64,000 nt of DNA from Azovibrio restrictus DSM 23866 (GTDB taxonomy: Bacteria > Pseudomonadota > Gammaproteobacteria > Burkholderiales > Rhodocyclaceae): contig NZ_AUCH01000002.1 in assembly GCF_000429665.1 (NCBI RefSeq), forward strand, positions 292,554 to 356,553, in the 5' to 3' direction. The notes below the pieces were generated by a model. The model saw only the letters and a list, made by a program, of their open reading frames with translations. It ran no database searches and had not been told where the DNA came from. The first letter of the stretch is position 1. Each line of letters starts with the position of its first letter. Below, one piece after another: positions 1-9,097 of this stretch. The translations under genes and the position numbers were made by a program.

Positions 1-1
1 G

Positions 2-1687
2 GCCGGATTCAGCGAACCCAGCGTACTCCTGATTGCTGCCTTCTTCGTCATAGGCGAGGGCCTGGTCCGCACCGGGATTGCCTACCGGGTCGGGGACTGG
101 CTGGTGCATAAGGCCGGCAGTGACGAGACCCGGCTGATCGTCCTGATGATGCTGTCCGTGGGCCTCCTGGGCTCGGTGATGAGCTCCACCGGGGTGGTGG
201 CCATCTTCATTCCCGTGGCCCTGAGTGTCGCTTCCCGCCTGGGGCTGGCCCCGGGGCGGCTGATGATGCCCCTCTCCTTCGCGGCCCTGATCAGCGGCAT
301 GCTCACCCTGGTGGCGACGCCGCCCAACCTGGTCATGAACAGCGAACTGGAGCGGGCCGGTGTTGCCGGCTTCGGCTTCTTCTCCTTCACCCCCGTGGGG
401 CTCCTGGCCCTGGGTCTGGGCATCGTCTACATGCTGTTCGCCCGTCACTGGCTGGGAACGGCGCCGCGCAAGGGGCCCCGGGGTGAGCGTCCGCGCCGGC
501 GCATGCTGGAGCTGGCCCGGGACTACGAACTGGAGGGCCGGGTGCTGCGCCTCCTGGTGCGTCCGGATTCTCCCCTGGTGGGGCGCACCCTGGGGGAGCT
601 GCGGCTGCGCACCCGCCTGGGCTTGAACGTGATCGGCCTGGAACGCCAGCGCCATTTGCGCCTGGCCCTGCTGGAGGCGGGTCCGGGCCGGGAACTGCAG
701 GCCGGGGATACCTTGTTGCTGCTGTGCGACCCCCTGCAGGTGAATTTTCTCACCCTGGGGCGTGAGCACGGCCTGGAATCCCGCCCTTTCCGGGAGGATT
801 CCTTCGCCGATTCCTCCCGGGAAATGGGGTTGGCCGAGGTGGTGCTGCCGCCGGAATCCAGCCTGATCGGCAAGACGGTGCTGGAACTGGGGTTCCGCAC
901 CCGCTACGGCCTGCACGTGGTGGGACTGCGGCGCCGTCGCCGGGCCCAGGGGAGTGGTCTGGACCGGAAGCTGCGCATGGGGGACACCCTGCTGGTAGCG
1001 GGAAGCTGGAAGGCCATCCGCCAGTTGCAGGGCTGCAGCCAGGATTTCCTGGTGCTCAACCTGCCGGCGGAACTGGACGAGGCGGCACCGGCGGGCAGGC
1101 GGGCGCCCTTTGCCATCCTCACCCTGCTGTTGACCGTGGGGTTGATGATCAGCGGCCTGGTGCCGCCGGTGATCGCCGCCTTCATCGGCTGCCTGCTGAT
1201 GGGGGCTTTCCGCTGCGTCGATCTGGAAAGCGCCTACCGGGCCATCAACTGGCAGTGCCTGATCCTCATTGTCGGTATGCTGCCCTTTGCCACCGCCCTG
1301 CAGAAAACCGGCGGCATCGACCTGGTGGTGCAGGGGCTCCTGGCCCTGACCGGGGGCGATTCGCCGCGCCTGGTGCTGGCCAGTCTGTTCCTGCTCACCG
1401 CCCTGGTGGGGCTGTTCATTTCCAATACCGCCACGGCGGTGCTGATGGCGCCCGTGGCCATGGCTACGGCCAGCCAGCTGGGGCTGTCCCCCTATCCTTT
1501 CGCCATGACCGTGGCCGTGGCGGCCTCGGCCGCCTTCATGACTCCGGTTTCTTCGCCGGTGAATACCCTGGTGCTGGTGCCGGGCCAGTACCGCTTTTCC
1601 GACTACCTGCGTCTGGGCGTGCCGTTCACGGTCCTGCTGCTGCTGGTGTGCGTGCTGGTGCTGCCCTGGCTGTTCCCCTGGCGGTGA
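2..1687 (+). CDS. SLC13/DASS-type permease with two RCK_C domains (5' truncated)
   Basis: This is the C-terminal part of an inner-membrane anion/sodium symporter-like permease. The frame is open from base 2, so the true start lies outside the window; an internal ATG at 104 is not credible because the upstream frame already encodes a membrane helix (LLIAAFFVIGEGLVRTG). Order of parts: a hydrophobic block, then two soluble TrkA-C/RCK_C repeats at about residues 180-250 and 280-350 (of the visible protein), then a second set of helices. The signature NTATAVLMAPVA and the late segment containing TPVSSPVNTLVL match the SLC13 family. Such RCK_C-bearing members are usually annotated as possible sulfate, dicarboxylate or tricarboxylate transporters, and the substrate cannot be told from sequence. 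It ends 4 bases before the convergent recQ stop. Confidence 0.85.
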   Translation, partial: AGFSEPSVLLIAAFFVIGEGLVRTGIAYRVGDWLVHKAGSDETRLIVLMMLSVGLLGSVMSSTGVVAIFIPVALSVASRLGLAPGRLMMPLSFAALISGMLTLVATPPNLVMNSELERAGVAGFGFFSFTPVGLLALGLGIVYMLFARHWLGTAPRKGPRGERPRRRMLELARDYELEGRVLRLLVRPDSPLVGRTLGELRLRTRLGLNVIGLERQRHLRLALLEAGPGRELQAGDTLLLLCDPLQVNFLTLGREHGLESRPFREDSFADSSREMGLAEVVLPPESSLIGKTVLELGFRTRYGLHVVGLRRRRRAQGSGLDRKLRMGDTLLVAGSWKAIRQLQGCSQDFLVLNLPAELDEAAPAGRRAPFAILTLLLTVGLMISGLVPPVIAAFIGCLLMGAFRCVDLESAYRAINWQCLILIVGMLPFATALQKTGGIDLVVQGLLALTGGDSPRLVLASLFLLTALVGLFISNTATAVLMAPVAMATASQLGLSPYPFAMTVAVAASAAFMTPVSSPVNTLVLVPGQYRFSDYLRLGVPFTVLLLLVCVLVLPWLFPWR

Positions 1688-1691
1688 GGCC

Positions 1692-3551
<1,860 letters not shown>

Positions 3552-3799
3552 GGACGGACTTTCAGATGGGTTCAATGGATTAGGCCGTCCCGCGGTGCAT
3601 CAAGATCCTTTAGCCATGTCCCGGCCTGCTGCCAGCGGATGCGATCCTGTTCGATCCGGTCAGGGGAGCCCGTTGCTGCCGGATGTCTTGCCTGGGGAGG
3701 GAGCACTTTTCTTTCCGTTCCGTTGTTTCGATCTAGTGGAAAAGTATAGGTTTTTGCGGCGGGTGCCACGGGGTTTTCCGGGCTTGCTTCATGGTCCGC
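3552..3799. other. Intergenic region between recQ and the GNAT gene
   Basis: About 250 bases with no convincing gene; short open frames here lack coding character. An A/T-richer patch around 3720-3755 carries a TATACT hexamer on the minus strand (a possible recQ -10, giving a leader of roughly 180 bases). On the plus strand the same patch shows TTGTTT, 16 bases, TATAGG, pointing towards the toxin gene as antisense. Neither is strong. Confidence 0.4.
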
Positions 3800-4309
3800 T
3801 CACGGCGCTGTCGCCAACGCCTTGAGATCCTTGAGCAGTAGAAACAAATGGTAGGCATCGCTGGGGCTGGGCTCGAACTCCCAGGATTCATACCAGTTCT
3901 TGGCGGCATCATTCTTGGCATGTACGAGCAGGCAGCGGATGCCGGCAATATCAGCGGCCTGGAGTGTGCGCAGTAGGGCGTCCTTGAGCAGGGCACGGCC
4001 CAGTCCCCTGCCTTGGTGGGGCGCCGCTACTGCGAGACGGGCCAGGATCATGACCGGGATGGGGTGGCGGGCCAGCCCTTTCCCGGCTCCGGGTGGGGCC
4101 TCCTCGGGCTCCACGCTGCCCACAGCCAGACTGTAAAACCCGACCACCTGTTCCGCCTGGCAGCAGACGTAGGTTTGCGCACTATTGGCCTTCTGGCTGA
4201 CGAGGGCATGACGCTGCAAGAACAGGTTCAGGGCGGGCTGGCCACAGTCGAAAGTCTCGACCCTGTCCGTTGCCGCCAGCTTGCGCACCGGCTCGTAGCG
4301 AGGGCTCAA
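3800..4309 (-). CDS. GNAT-family acetyltransferase toxin (TacT/AtaT/KacT-like)
   Basis: A 169-residue GCN5-related N-acetyltransferase of the class paired with DUF1778 antitoxins. In characterised relatives the toxin acetylates the amino acid on charged tRNA and blocks translation. Visible family features: FDCGQPALNLFL near the N-terminus, the acetyl-CoA pyrophosphate loop HQGRGLGRALL, and the late NWYESWEF segment carrying the tyrosine equivalent to the catalytic Tyr of TacT. I place the start at TTG 4309. It overlaps the antitoxin stop as TTGA and has GGAG about 8 bases upstream; upstream in-frame starts would lie inside the antitoxin gene. This gives the usual toxin length and implies translational coupling. 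Whether it is an active toxin is inference. Confidence 0.85.
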   Translation of the reverse strand: MSPRYEPVRKLAATDRVETFDCGQPALNLFLQRHALVSQKANSAQTYVCCQAEQVVGFYSLAVGSVEPEEAPPGAGKGLARHPIPVMILARLAVAAPHQGRGLGRALLKDALLRTLQAADIAGIRCLLVHAKNDAAKNWYESWEFEPSPSDAYHLFLLLKDLKALATAP

Positions 4310-4584
4310 TCCAGTACTCCGGGCTGCTGGAGCAACTGTTGCAGGCGCGGCTTGGCCTGTACGGGACGATCCAGGGCTTCCTGGAATTGCGCCCACTGGG
4401 CTTCGTCGAGGATGAAGCGGCGTCGGTCGGAGAGGGCCTGATTGGCCGCATTGATCCCCGCTTCAAGCAGAAACTCGCTGACATTCTTGTGGCAGGACCG
4501 GGCGGCCTCCTGCAGCAACTGCTTGACGGGGCTGCTGGCGCGAACGTCGATCCGTTCGGTTTTGGCAAGATTCAGGGAAGACAT
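4306..4584 (-). CDS. DUF1778 antitoxin (ribbon-helix-helix, TacA/AtaR-like)
   Basis: A 92-residue protein with the layout of DUF1778 antitoxins: an N-terminal RHH DNA-binding segment (AKTERIDVRASSPVKQLLQEAA, roughly residues 7-28), the SEFLLEAG helix, and a C-terminal toxin-wrapping tail (FILDEAQWAQFQEALDRP). The ATG at 4584 is chosen because the family begins just before this segment; the open frame continues upstream to 4734 but the extra 50 residues are not family-like. It is the first gene of a two-gene operon and its stop overlaps the toxin TTG start. The RHH protein is expected to autorepress the promoter at 4614-4642 together with the toxin. Confidence 0.88.
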   Translation of the reverse strand: MSSLNLAKTERIDVRASSPVKQLLQEAARSCHKNVSEFLLEAGINAANQALSDRRRFILDEAQWAQFQEALDRPVQAKPRLQQLLQQPGVLD

Positions 4585-4613
4585 GGCTGGCTCCGGACAA
4601 TACGCATGGCGTG

Positions 4614-4642
4614 ATGATAGCGTCCGGATGATGTACCGACAA
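4614..4642 (-). promoter_or_regulatory. Promoter of the DUF1778-GNAT operon
   Basis: Reading leftward: -35 TTGTCG at 4637-4642, a 17-base spacer, -10 TATCAT at 4614-4619. Two TCCGGA palindromes (4592-4597 and 4623-4628) lie 31 bases apart, about three helical turns, flanking the -10. They are candidate operator sites for the RHH antitoxin. Confidence 0.6.
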
Positions 4643-4675
4643 TTGTTTTTCTGTATTGGGGGTGCGGGGCTCCGC

Positions 4676-5416
4676 TCAGCTTTGGTGCAGCGTTTCGCGC
4701 AACAATTGCTCCCCGTCCCAGCACAGGGCTTCACCCCTGTGTTCGCTCCAGTCTGCTAGCACCCAGCGTTCCACGTGGATGCCGTCCACGATGTGGTCGT
4801 GGCGGGCGGGTTGGTGGGTGTGGCCGTGGATGAAGGTGGCGTAGCCGTACTGGCGCAGGAAATCGTCGGTCTCGCCGGGGTTGAGGTCCATCTGGTAGGC
4901 GGACTTTTCGCTCTTGGCGGCTTCGCTCTGCTGACGCAAATGCTCGGCGATGGCGTGGCGCTCGGCCAGGGGTTTGACCAGGAAGGCGGCTTGCCAGTCC
5001 GGGTTGCGGGTTTGGGCACGGAACTGCTGGTAGGCCTGGTCGTCGGTGCATAGGGCGTCCCCGTGGGCGAGGACGAACTGCCATTCGGGAGTGGACAGCA
5101 CGTAGGGGTCGGGCAGCAGGGTGAGGCCGGCGGCCCGGGCGAAGTCCTGGCCCAGGAGGAAATCCCGGTTGCCGTGCATCAGATGGGTAGCGAGGCCGGC
5201 GGCGCCAGCCTGGGCGAGGGCGGTGATGATCTCCTGGTGGCAGGGATCATCCATGTCGTCGTCGCCGACCCAGGTCTCGAAGCAGTCGCCGAGGATGTAG
5301 AGGCTGTTGTTTCTGGCTACATCCGGGCGGGCGATGCGCTCCAGAAAGGCCTTGAAAATGCAGATCGCCCCGGGAGTCCGGGGCGACAGGTGCAGGTCGG
5401 AGATGAAGTAGATCAA
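4676..5416 (-). CDS. lpxH: UDP-2,3-diacylglucosamine diphosphatase
   Basis: A peripheral inner-membrane calcineurin-like phosphoesterase that hydrolyses UDP-2,3-diacylglucosamine to lipid X and UMP, the fourth step of lipid A synthesis. Metal-site motifs are intact: ISDLHLS at residues 5-11, GDCFETWVGDDD, GNRDFLLG, AHGDALCTDD and HGHTHQPARH. Length 246 residues, typical for LpxH. Last gene of the leftward envelope cluster, 16 bases after ppiB, an arrangement seen in many proteobacteria where ppiB and lpxH are adjacent. Confidence 0.96.
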   Translation of the reverse strand: MIYFISDLHLSPRTPGAICIFKAFLERIARPDVARNNSLYILGDCFETWVGDDDMDDPCHQEIITALAQAGAAGLATHLMHGNRDFLLGQDFARAAGLTLLPDPYVLSTPEWQFVLAHGDALCTDDQAYQQFRAQTRNPDWQAAFLVKPLAERHAIAEHLRQQSEAAKSEKSAYQMDLNPGETDDFLRQYGYATFIHGHTHQPARHDHIVDGIHVERWVLADWSEHRGEALCWDGEQLLRETLHQS

Positions 5417-5432
5417 GTCCGGGGATTCCGCC

Positions 5433-5924
5433 TTAGACGGCTTCGGCCTTTTCGATGATCACGTCTTCCACGGGCACGTCCTGGTGGAAGCCCTTGTTGC
5501 CGGTCTTGACGGACTTGATCTTGTCTACCACGTCCATGCCTTCCACCACTTCACCGAAGACGCAGTAGCCCCAGCCGCTGCCGGAGGGGGCCTTGAAGTC
5601 CAGGAAATCGTTGTCGGAGACGTTGATGAAGAACTGGGCGGTGGCGGAGTGGGGATCGTTGGTGCGGGCCATGGCGATGGTGCCGCGCTTGTTCTTGAGG
5701 CCGTTGCCGGCTTCGTTTTCGATCTGCTCGCGGGTGTCCTTCTGCTTCATGCCGGGCGTGAAGCCGCCGCCCTGGATCATGAAACCGTTGATGACCCGGT
5801 GGAAGATGGTGTTGTCGTAGTGGCCGTCCTCTACGTACTGGATGAAGTTCTTGACGGTGACGGGGGCCTTCTCGGCGTCCAGCTTCAGGGTGATGGTGCC
5901 CAGGTTGGTTTGCAGCTTGATCAT
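5433..5924 (-). CDS. ppiB: Cytoplasmic peptidyl-prolyl cis-trans isomerase B (cyclophilin)
   Basis: A cyclophilin-type proline isomerase of 163 residues with no signal peptide, so cytoplasmic. The core is intact: FHRVINGFMIQGGGF with the catalytic Arg, the ATAQFFINV segment and the SGWGYCVFGEVVEGMDVVDKI region. It begins 9 bases after the stop of the periplasmic paralogue ppiA and is followed 16 bases later by lpxH, so the three are probably one transcript. Confidence 0.96.
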   Translation of the reverse strand: MIKLQTNLGTITLKLDAEKAPVTVKNFIQYVEDGHYDNTIFHRVINGFMIQGGGFTPGMKQKDTREQIENEAGNGLKNKRGTIAMARTNDPHSATAQFFINVSDNDFLDFKAPSGSGWGYCVFGEVVEGMDVVDKIKSVKTGNKGFHQDVPVEDVIIEKAEAV

Positions 5925-5933
5925 GTTAATGGC

Positions 5934-6494
5934 TCACTTTTCGGAAATGATTTTGACGGACTGGATGATGACGGGTTCCTTGGGCACGTCCTGGTGGGGA
6001 CCGGAGCGGCCGGTGGAGACCTTGGCGATCTTGTCCACCACCTCCATGCCTTCGGTGACCTTGCCGAACACGGCGTAGCCCCAGCCGTCGAAGGAGGGAT
6101 AGTCCAGGTTCTTGTTGTCCACCAGATTGATGAAGAACTGGGCGGTGGCGGAGTTGGGGTCGGGGCGGCGGGCCATGGCGATGGTGCCGCGGCTGTTCCG
6201 GAGCCCGTTCTTGGCTTCGTTCTCGATGGGTTCCCGGGTTTCCTTCTGGTTCATCTTGGGGTCAAAGCCGCCGCCCTGGATCATGAAGCCGGGAATCACC
6301 CGGTGGAACACGGTGCCGTTGTAGAAGCCTTCCCGGGCGTACTGGAGGAAATTGGCCACGGATTTGGGGGCCTTGGCATTGTTGAGTTCCAGGACGATCT
6401 TGCCCTGGTTGGTTTCCAGTTCCACGGTGGGGGCTGCCCAGCTCAGGGTGGAGGCGGCGAGGCCGGCGGCCAGAACGAGTGCGCGAGGCAACAT
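5934..6494 (-). CDS. ppiA: Periplasmic peptidyl-prolyl cis-trans isomerase A (cyclophilin)
   Basis: A cyclophilin paralogue of the next gene, with an N-terminal signal peptide (MLPRALVLAAGLAASTLSWA, cleavage after SWA at about residue 20), so exported to the periplasm to assist folding of envelope proteins. Catalytic core FHRVIPGFMIQGGGF and TAQFFINL are conserved. 186 residues. Lies 42 bases downstream of the L,D-transpeptidase gene, and may belong to the same transcript. The two cyclophilins look like an old tandem duplication whose products were sent to different compartments. Confidence 0.95.
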   Translation of the reverse strand: MLPRALVLAAGLAASTLSWAAPTVELETNQGKIVLELNNAKAPKSVANFLQYAREGFYNGTVFHRVIPGFMIQGGGFDPKMNQKETREPIENEAKNGLRNSRGTIAMARRPDPNSATAQFFINLVDNKNLDYPSFDGWGYAVFGKVTEGMEVVDKIAKVSTGRSGPHQDVPKEPVIIQSVKIISEK

Positions 6495-6536
6495 GGGGAT
6501 TTCTCCTGCAAAGGGTGGTGGGGCCGGAGCCAGGGC

Positions 6537-7895
6537 TCAGGCGGCCCCTTCGTAGACGATCTTCCAGTGACCCCGTTCCCGGAGCCAGTACTGGCGCTTC
6601 TTCATGGTGTTGCTGAGATTGTTGCTGTCGTAGACCTGGTCGAAAGTGACCACCACGACTTCTTCGGCGCCGGGGTTCCGGAACACCGAAAGATTGTTGA
6701 GCTTGACCTTGACCCAGGTCTTGCTGTCATTCACCTGGCGCTTCTGCTCGGCAAAGGCCCGGTAATCCTGGCCGTTGGCCTGGAATTCCCTGGAGTAGTG
6801 GCGCAGGTAACGTTCTGTATCCAGGCTTTCCCAGTCGGCCCGCCAGGTTTCTATGGTCTTGTTCAGCTCCTGCCGTTCCCGGTTCCAGTCATCCAGCGTC
6901 AGCCATTCGATCTCGTTGCTGATGATCACGGGGGTGAGCCCCACCTGGACGCTCTTGCCCAGGCTGTCGAAATCCTGGTTGGTCAGCACCACGCAGCCGT
7001 CCGAGGCCTTGGGGGGGCGGGAAAAGGTGTCGGACTGGGTGCCATGCAGCCAGATGCCGGAACCGCCGCGGCCCTGGCGCTTGTCCCATTCGTTGGGGTA
7101 GTTGAGGGGAAAGGCGCCGTGGCCGTACAGGTCGGCCAGCTTTTCCCGGGGCAGGCTGGAGGTGACGTGATAGACGCCGATGGGGGTGCGCTTGTCCCCT
7201 TCCGCCATCTTGTCCGAACCCAGCTTGCCCTGGGTGACGTAGTAGTCGGCCACGAAACGGGGGCGGCCATTATCGTTCTGGTACAGGTAAAGGCGGGCCT
7301 TCTTGGTGTCCACCACGATGGCGTACTGCTGGTCCTGGCGCATCTGCAGCAGGTAACGGGGCACGTAGTCGGCAGGCGGTTTGTTCTTGTAGCCCTGGAG
7401 GCGGACGAAGGCTTCTTCGCGCAGGTCCGCCACCCGCTCGGCGGGAGCGTTCTGGGCCGCGCCGAAACTGCTGATGGGGCGGGCCCGGGCGAGCAGCAGG
7501 TCGCCCTTGATCAGGTAGGCCAGACGGAAGTTGGGGTAGCGCTGGATCAGCCCTTCGGTGAGCTGCAGGGCCGCATCCAGGCGGCGTGCCTCGATCTCGG
7601 CGAAAATGCGCTCCAGTTGGGGTTCGGGGCCGGAATCGGAAATGGTGGCGCCGGCTCCGCTGGGGGAGCTGGTGCTGCTGCTCCTGGCCGGAGGGGTGCT
7701 GCCCAGCAGCTGCCCGATGGTATCCAGCACCTCCTTGGGCGGATCCTGGATCGGGGCGGACGAAACCACGGCGACGGGAGCCGGTGCGGCCGGCGCCGCT
7801 CCCCCCTGGGGCGCGCCCGGCTTGAACATCACCCACATGCTGCTGGCCACGGCGCCCGTGGCCAGCAGGCCCAACAGCAAACTACGCAACTGCAT
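6537..7895 (-). CDS. L,D-transpeptidase with YkuD domain and C-terminal NTF2/Cds6-like domain
   Basis: A 452-residue envelope enzyme. An N-terminal signal anchor (residues 1-24) is followed by a Pro/Ala/Ser-rich linker (25-90), a helical region with TPR character (about 92-175), a YkuD catalytic domain (about 190-325) and a C-terminal domain (about 335-452). The catalytic motif is complete: HGTQSDT with His284 and SDGCVVL with Cys301. YkuD enzymes make 3-3 peptidoglycan cross-links or attach proteins to meso-DAP. The C-terminal domain resembles the NTF2-like domain that NCBI calls Cds6 and is also present in the upstream gene product. Its ATG overlaps the upstream TAA by one base (TAATG), indicating coupled translation. 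Which reaction it performs cannot be told. Confidence 0.88.
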   Translation of the reverse strand: MQLRSLLLGLLATGAVASSMWVMFKPGAPQGGAAPAAPAPVAVVSSAPIQDPPKEVLDTIGQLLGSTPPARSSSTSSPSGAGATISDSGPEPQLERIFAEIEARRLDAALQLTEGLIQRYPNFRLAYLIKGDLLLARARPISSFGAAQNAPAERVADLREEAFVRLQGYKNKPPADYVPRYLLQMRQDQQYAIVVDTKKARLYLYQNDNGRPRFVADYYVTQGKLGSDKMAEGDKRTPIGVYHVTSSLPREKLADLYGHGAFPLNYPNEWDKRQGRGGSGIWLHGTQSDTFSRPPKASDGCVVLTNQDFDSLGKSVQVGLTPVIISNEIEWLTLDDWNRERQELNKTIETWRADWESLDTERYLRHYSREFQANGQDYRAFAEQKRQVNDSKTWVKVKLNNLSVFRNPGAEEVVVVTFDQVYDSNNLSNTMKKRQYWLRERGHWKIVYEGAA

Positions 7896-8977
7896 TAACG
7901 GGAGTCTTCGTCAAGAATCAGCCAGGAGTTGCCGGACTTGGTAAATACCAGGGTCTTGCTGGAAGAGCTCTTGAAGTTGGAAGCCTTGTAATTCTGGCGG
8001 AAGCGCACCGTGGCCTGGTTGCCTTCGATGCTGATGCTGGGCTCGTCGTAGCTCACCTTGATCCAGCTGGGGCGGCTGATGCGCTCCTGGCGTTCGGCTT
8101 CCCAGGCCTTGCGGTTCATGCCCTTGGGCGTCTTGAAGCCGGGGGCGTAGTGGCTCAGGTAGGCCTTCACATCCTTGCGGGACCAGGCTGCCGCCCAGGC
8201 GGCCAGGGCCTTGGAGACTTCCTGGGCGGCCGGGTCCGCAGCTTCGGCCCGGGGAGCGGGCTGAGCCGGGGCGGTGGCGGCCGGAGCCGCCGCTGCCGGC
8301 GGCGTTGCGGCAGCGCCCGGGGTGGCGGTGACCACGGTGGCGACCGGACCCTTGGGCTGGGCAGCCGGGGGCGTCGGGGCCGCCGGCGGAGTGGGGGTGA
8401 TGGGCAGGGTGGAGGTGGCGACCGTGGTGGGACGGCTGCCGGGCTTGACCGGGGTGCTCACCAGATCGCGGATCAGGGCCAGCTTGTTCTGGGCCGCCGC
8501 ATTGGCGGAATCCAGCTGCAGGGCCTTGTCGTAGGCCTGGCTGGCCAGCTTGGCATAGACATCACCCAGGTTTTCGTAGGCGATGGCATAGGCAGGATGG
8601 GTGCGGATGGCCATTTCCAGTGCCGTGCGGGCCCGGTCGTACTGCTTCTGCTGGGCGTAGAGCACGGCCAGGTTGTTGTAGGGCTCGGGCAGTTCCGGGT
8701 AATCCTCGGTGAGCTTGGTGAAGATGGCGATGGCATCGCCGGGGCGGCTCATTTCGGTGAGGATCAGGCCCTTCAGGAAGCGGCCCTGGGCATCCTTGGG
8801 ACGGCTGGAGAGGTAGCTATCCACCTTTTCCAGCGCCTGGGGGTACTGGGCCTGTTTCATCAGGCGCTGTATGTCCGGCAGGTTGTCGGCGATGGCGGGA
8901 GTAGCAGCATAGAGGGCTGCACCCAGGCACAGGGCCTGGAGCGTGCGACGCAGTGGGGAGCGATCAGAGGTGGCCAT
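7895..8977 (-). CDS. Exported TPR protein with C-terminal NTF2/Cds6-like domain
   Basis: A 360-residue exported protein: signal peptide to about residue 31 (ending ATPAIADN), tetratricopeptide repeats at about 32-170 (for example AVLYAQQKQYDRARTALEMA), a long Pro/Ala/Thr-rich linker (about 175-250), then an NTF2-like domain (about 255-360). The last domain shares a Trp-x-x-Asp/Lys, YLxxY and terminal WxIxxE/D pattern with the C-terminus of the following transpeptidase. First gene of the envelope cluster, driven by the promoter at 9016-9045. Probably a partner or scaffold for the transpeptidase; that is inference from shared domain and overlap. Confidence 0.82.
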   Translation of the reverse strand: MATSDRSPLRRTLQALCLGAALYAATPAIADNLPDIQRLMKQAQYPQALEKVDSYLSSRPKDAQGRFLKGLILTEMSRPGDAIAIFTKLTEDYPELPEPYNNLAVLYAQQKQYDRARTALEMAIRTHPAYAIAYENLGDVYAKLASQAYDKALQLDSANAAAQNKLALIRDLVSTPVKPGSRPTTVATSTLPITPTPPAAPTPPAAQPKGPVATVVTATPGAAATPPAAAAPAATAPAQPAPRAEAADPAAQEVSKALAAWAAAWSRKDVKAYLSHYAPGFKTPKGMNRKAWEAERQERISRPSWIKVSYDEPSISIEGNQATVRFRQNYKASNFKSSSSKTLVFTKSGNSWLILDEDSR

Positions 8978-9015
8978 TGCTAGTGCTATACTTCGCTGAG
9001 AATTCTAAACGACAG

Positions 9016-9045
9016 ATTCTACCAACATTTTTTTGTTAATCTCAA
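9016..9045 (-). promoter_or_regulatory. sigma70-type promoter of the TPR/transpeptidase cluster
   Basis: Leftward: -35 TTGAGA at 9040-9045, 18-base A-rich spacer, -10 TAGAAT at 9016-9021. The first gene starts at 8977, leaving a leader of about 30 bases. Confidence 0.6.
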
Positions 9046-9057
9046 AATTTGCGCCCA

Positions 9058-9085
9058 AGGCCCGATTCTGCGGGGTTCCGGGCCT
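9058..9085 (+). promoter_or_regulatory. Hairpin in the cysS leader
   Basis: A perfect 7-bp stem (AGGCCCG at 9058-9064, CGGGCCT at 9079-9085) lies 12 bases before the cysS ATG, where no Shine-Dalgarno sequence is apparent. It may affect translation initiation. No T-box or known riboswitch is recognisable. Confidence 0.4.
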
Positions 9086-9097
9086 CCCAGATTCCCT

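Noticed and set aside
3572..3769. Small 65-residue frame upstream of recQ
   Set aside because: No ribosome-binding site, no family resemblance, and it spans probable promoter sequence.
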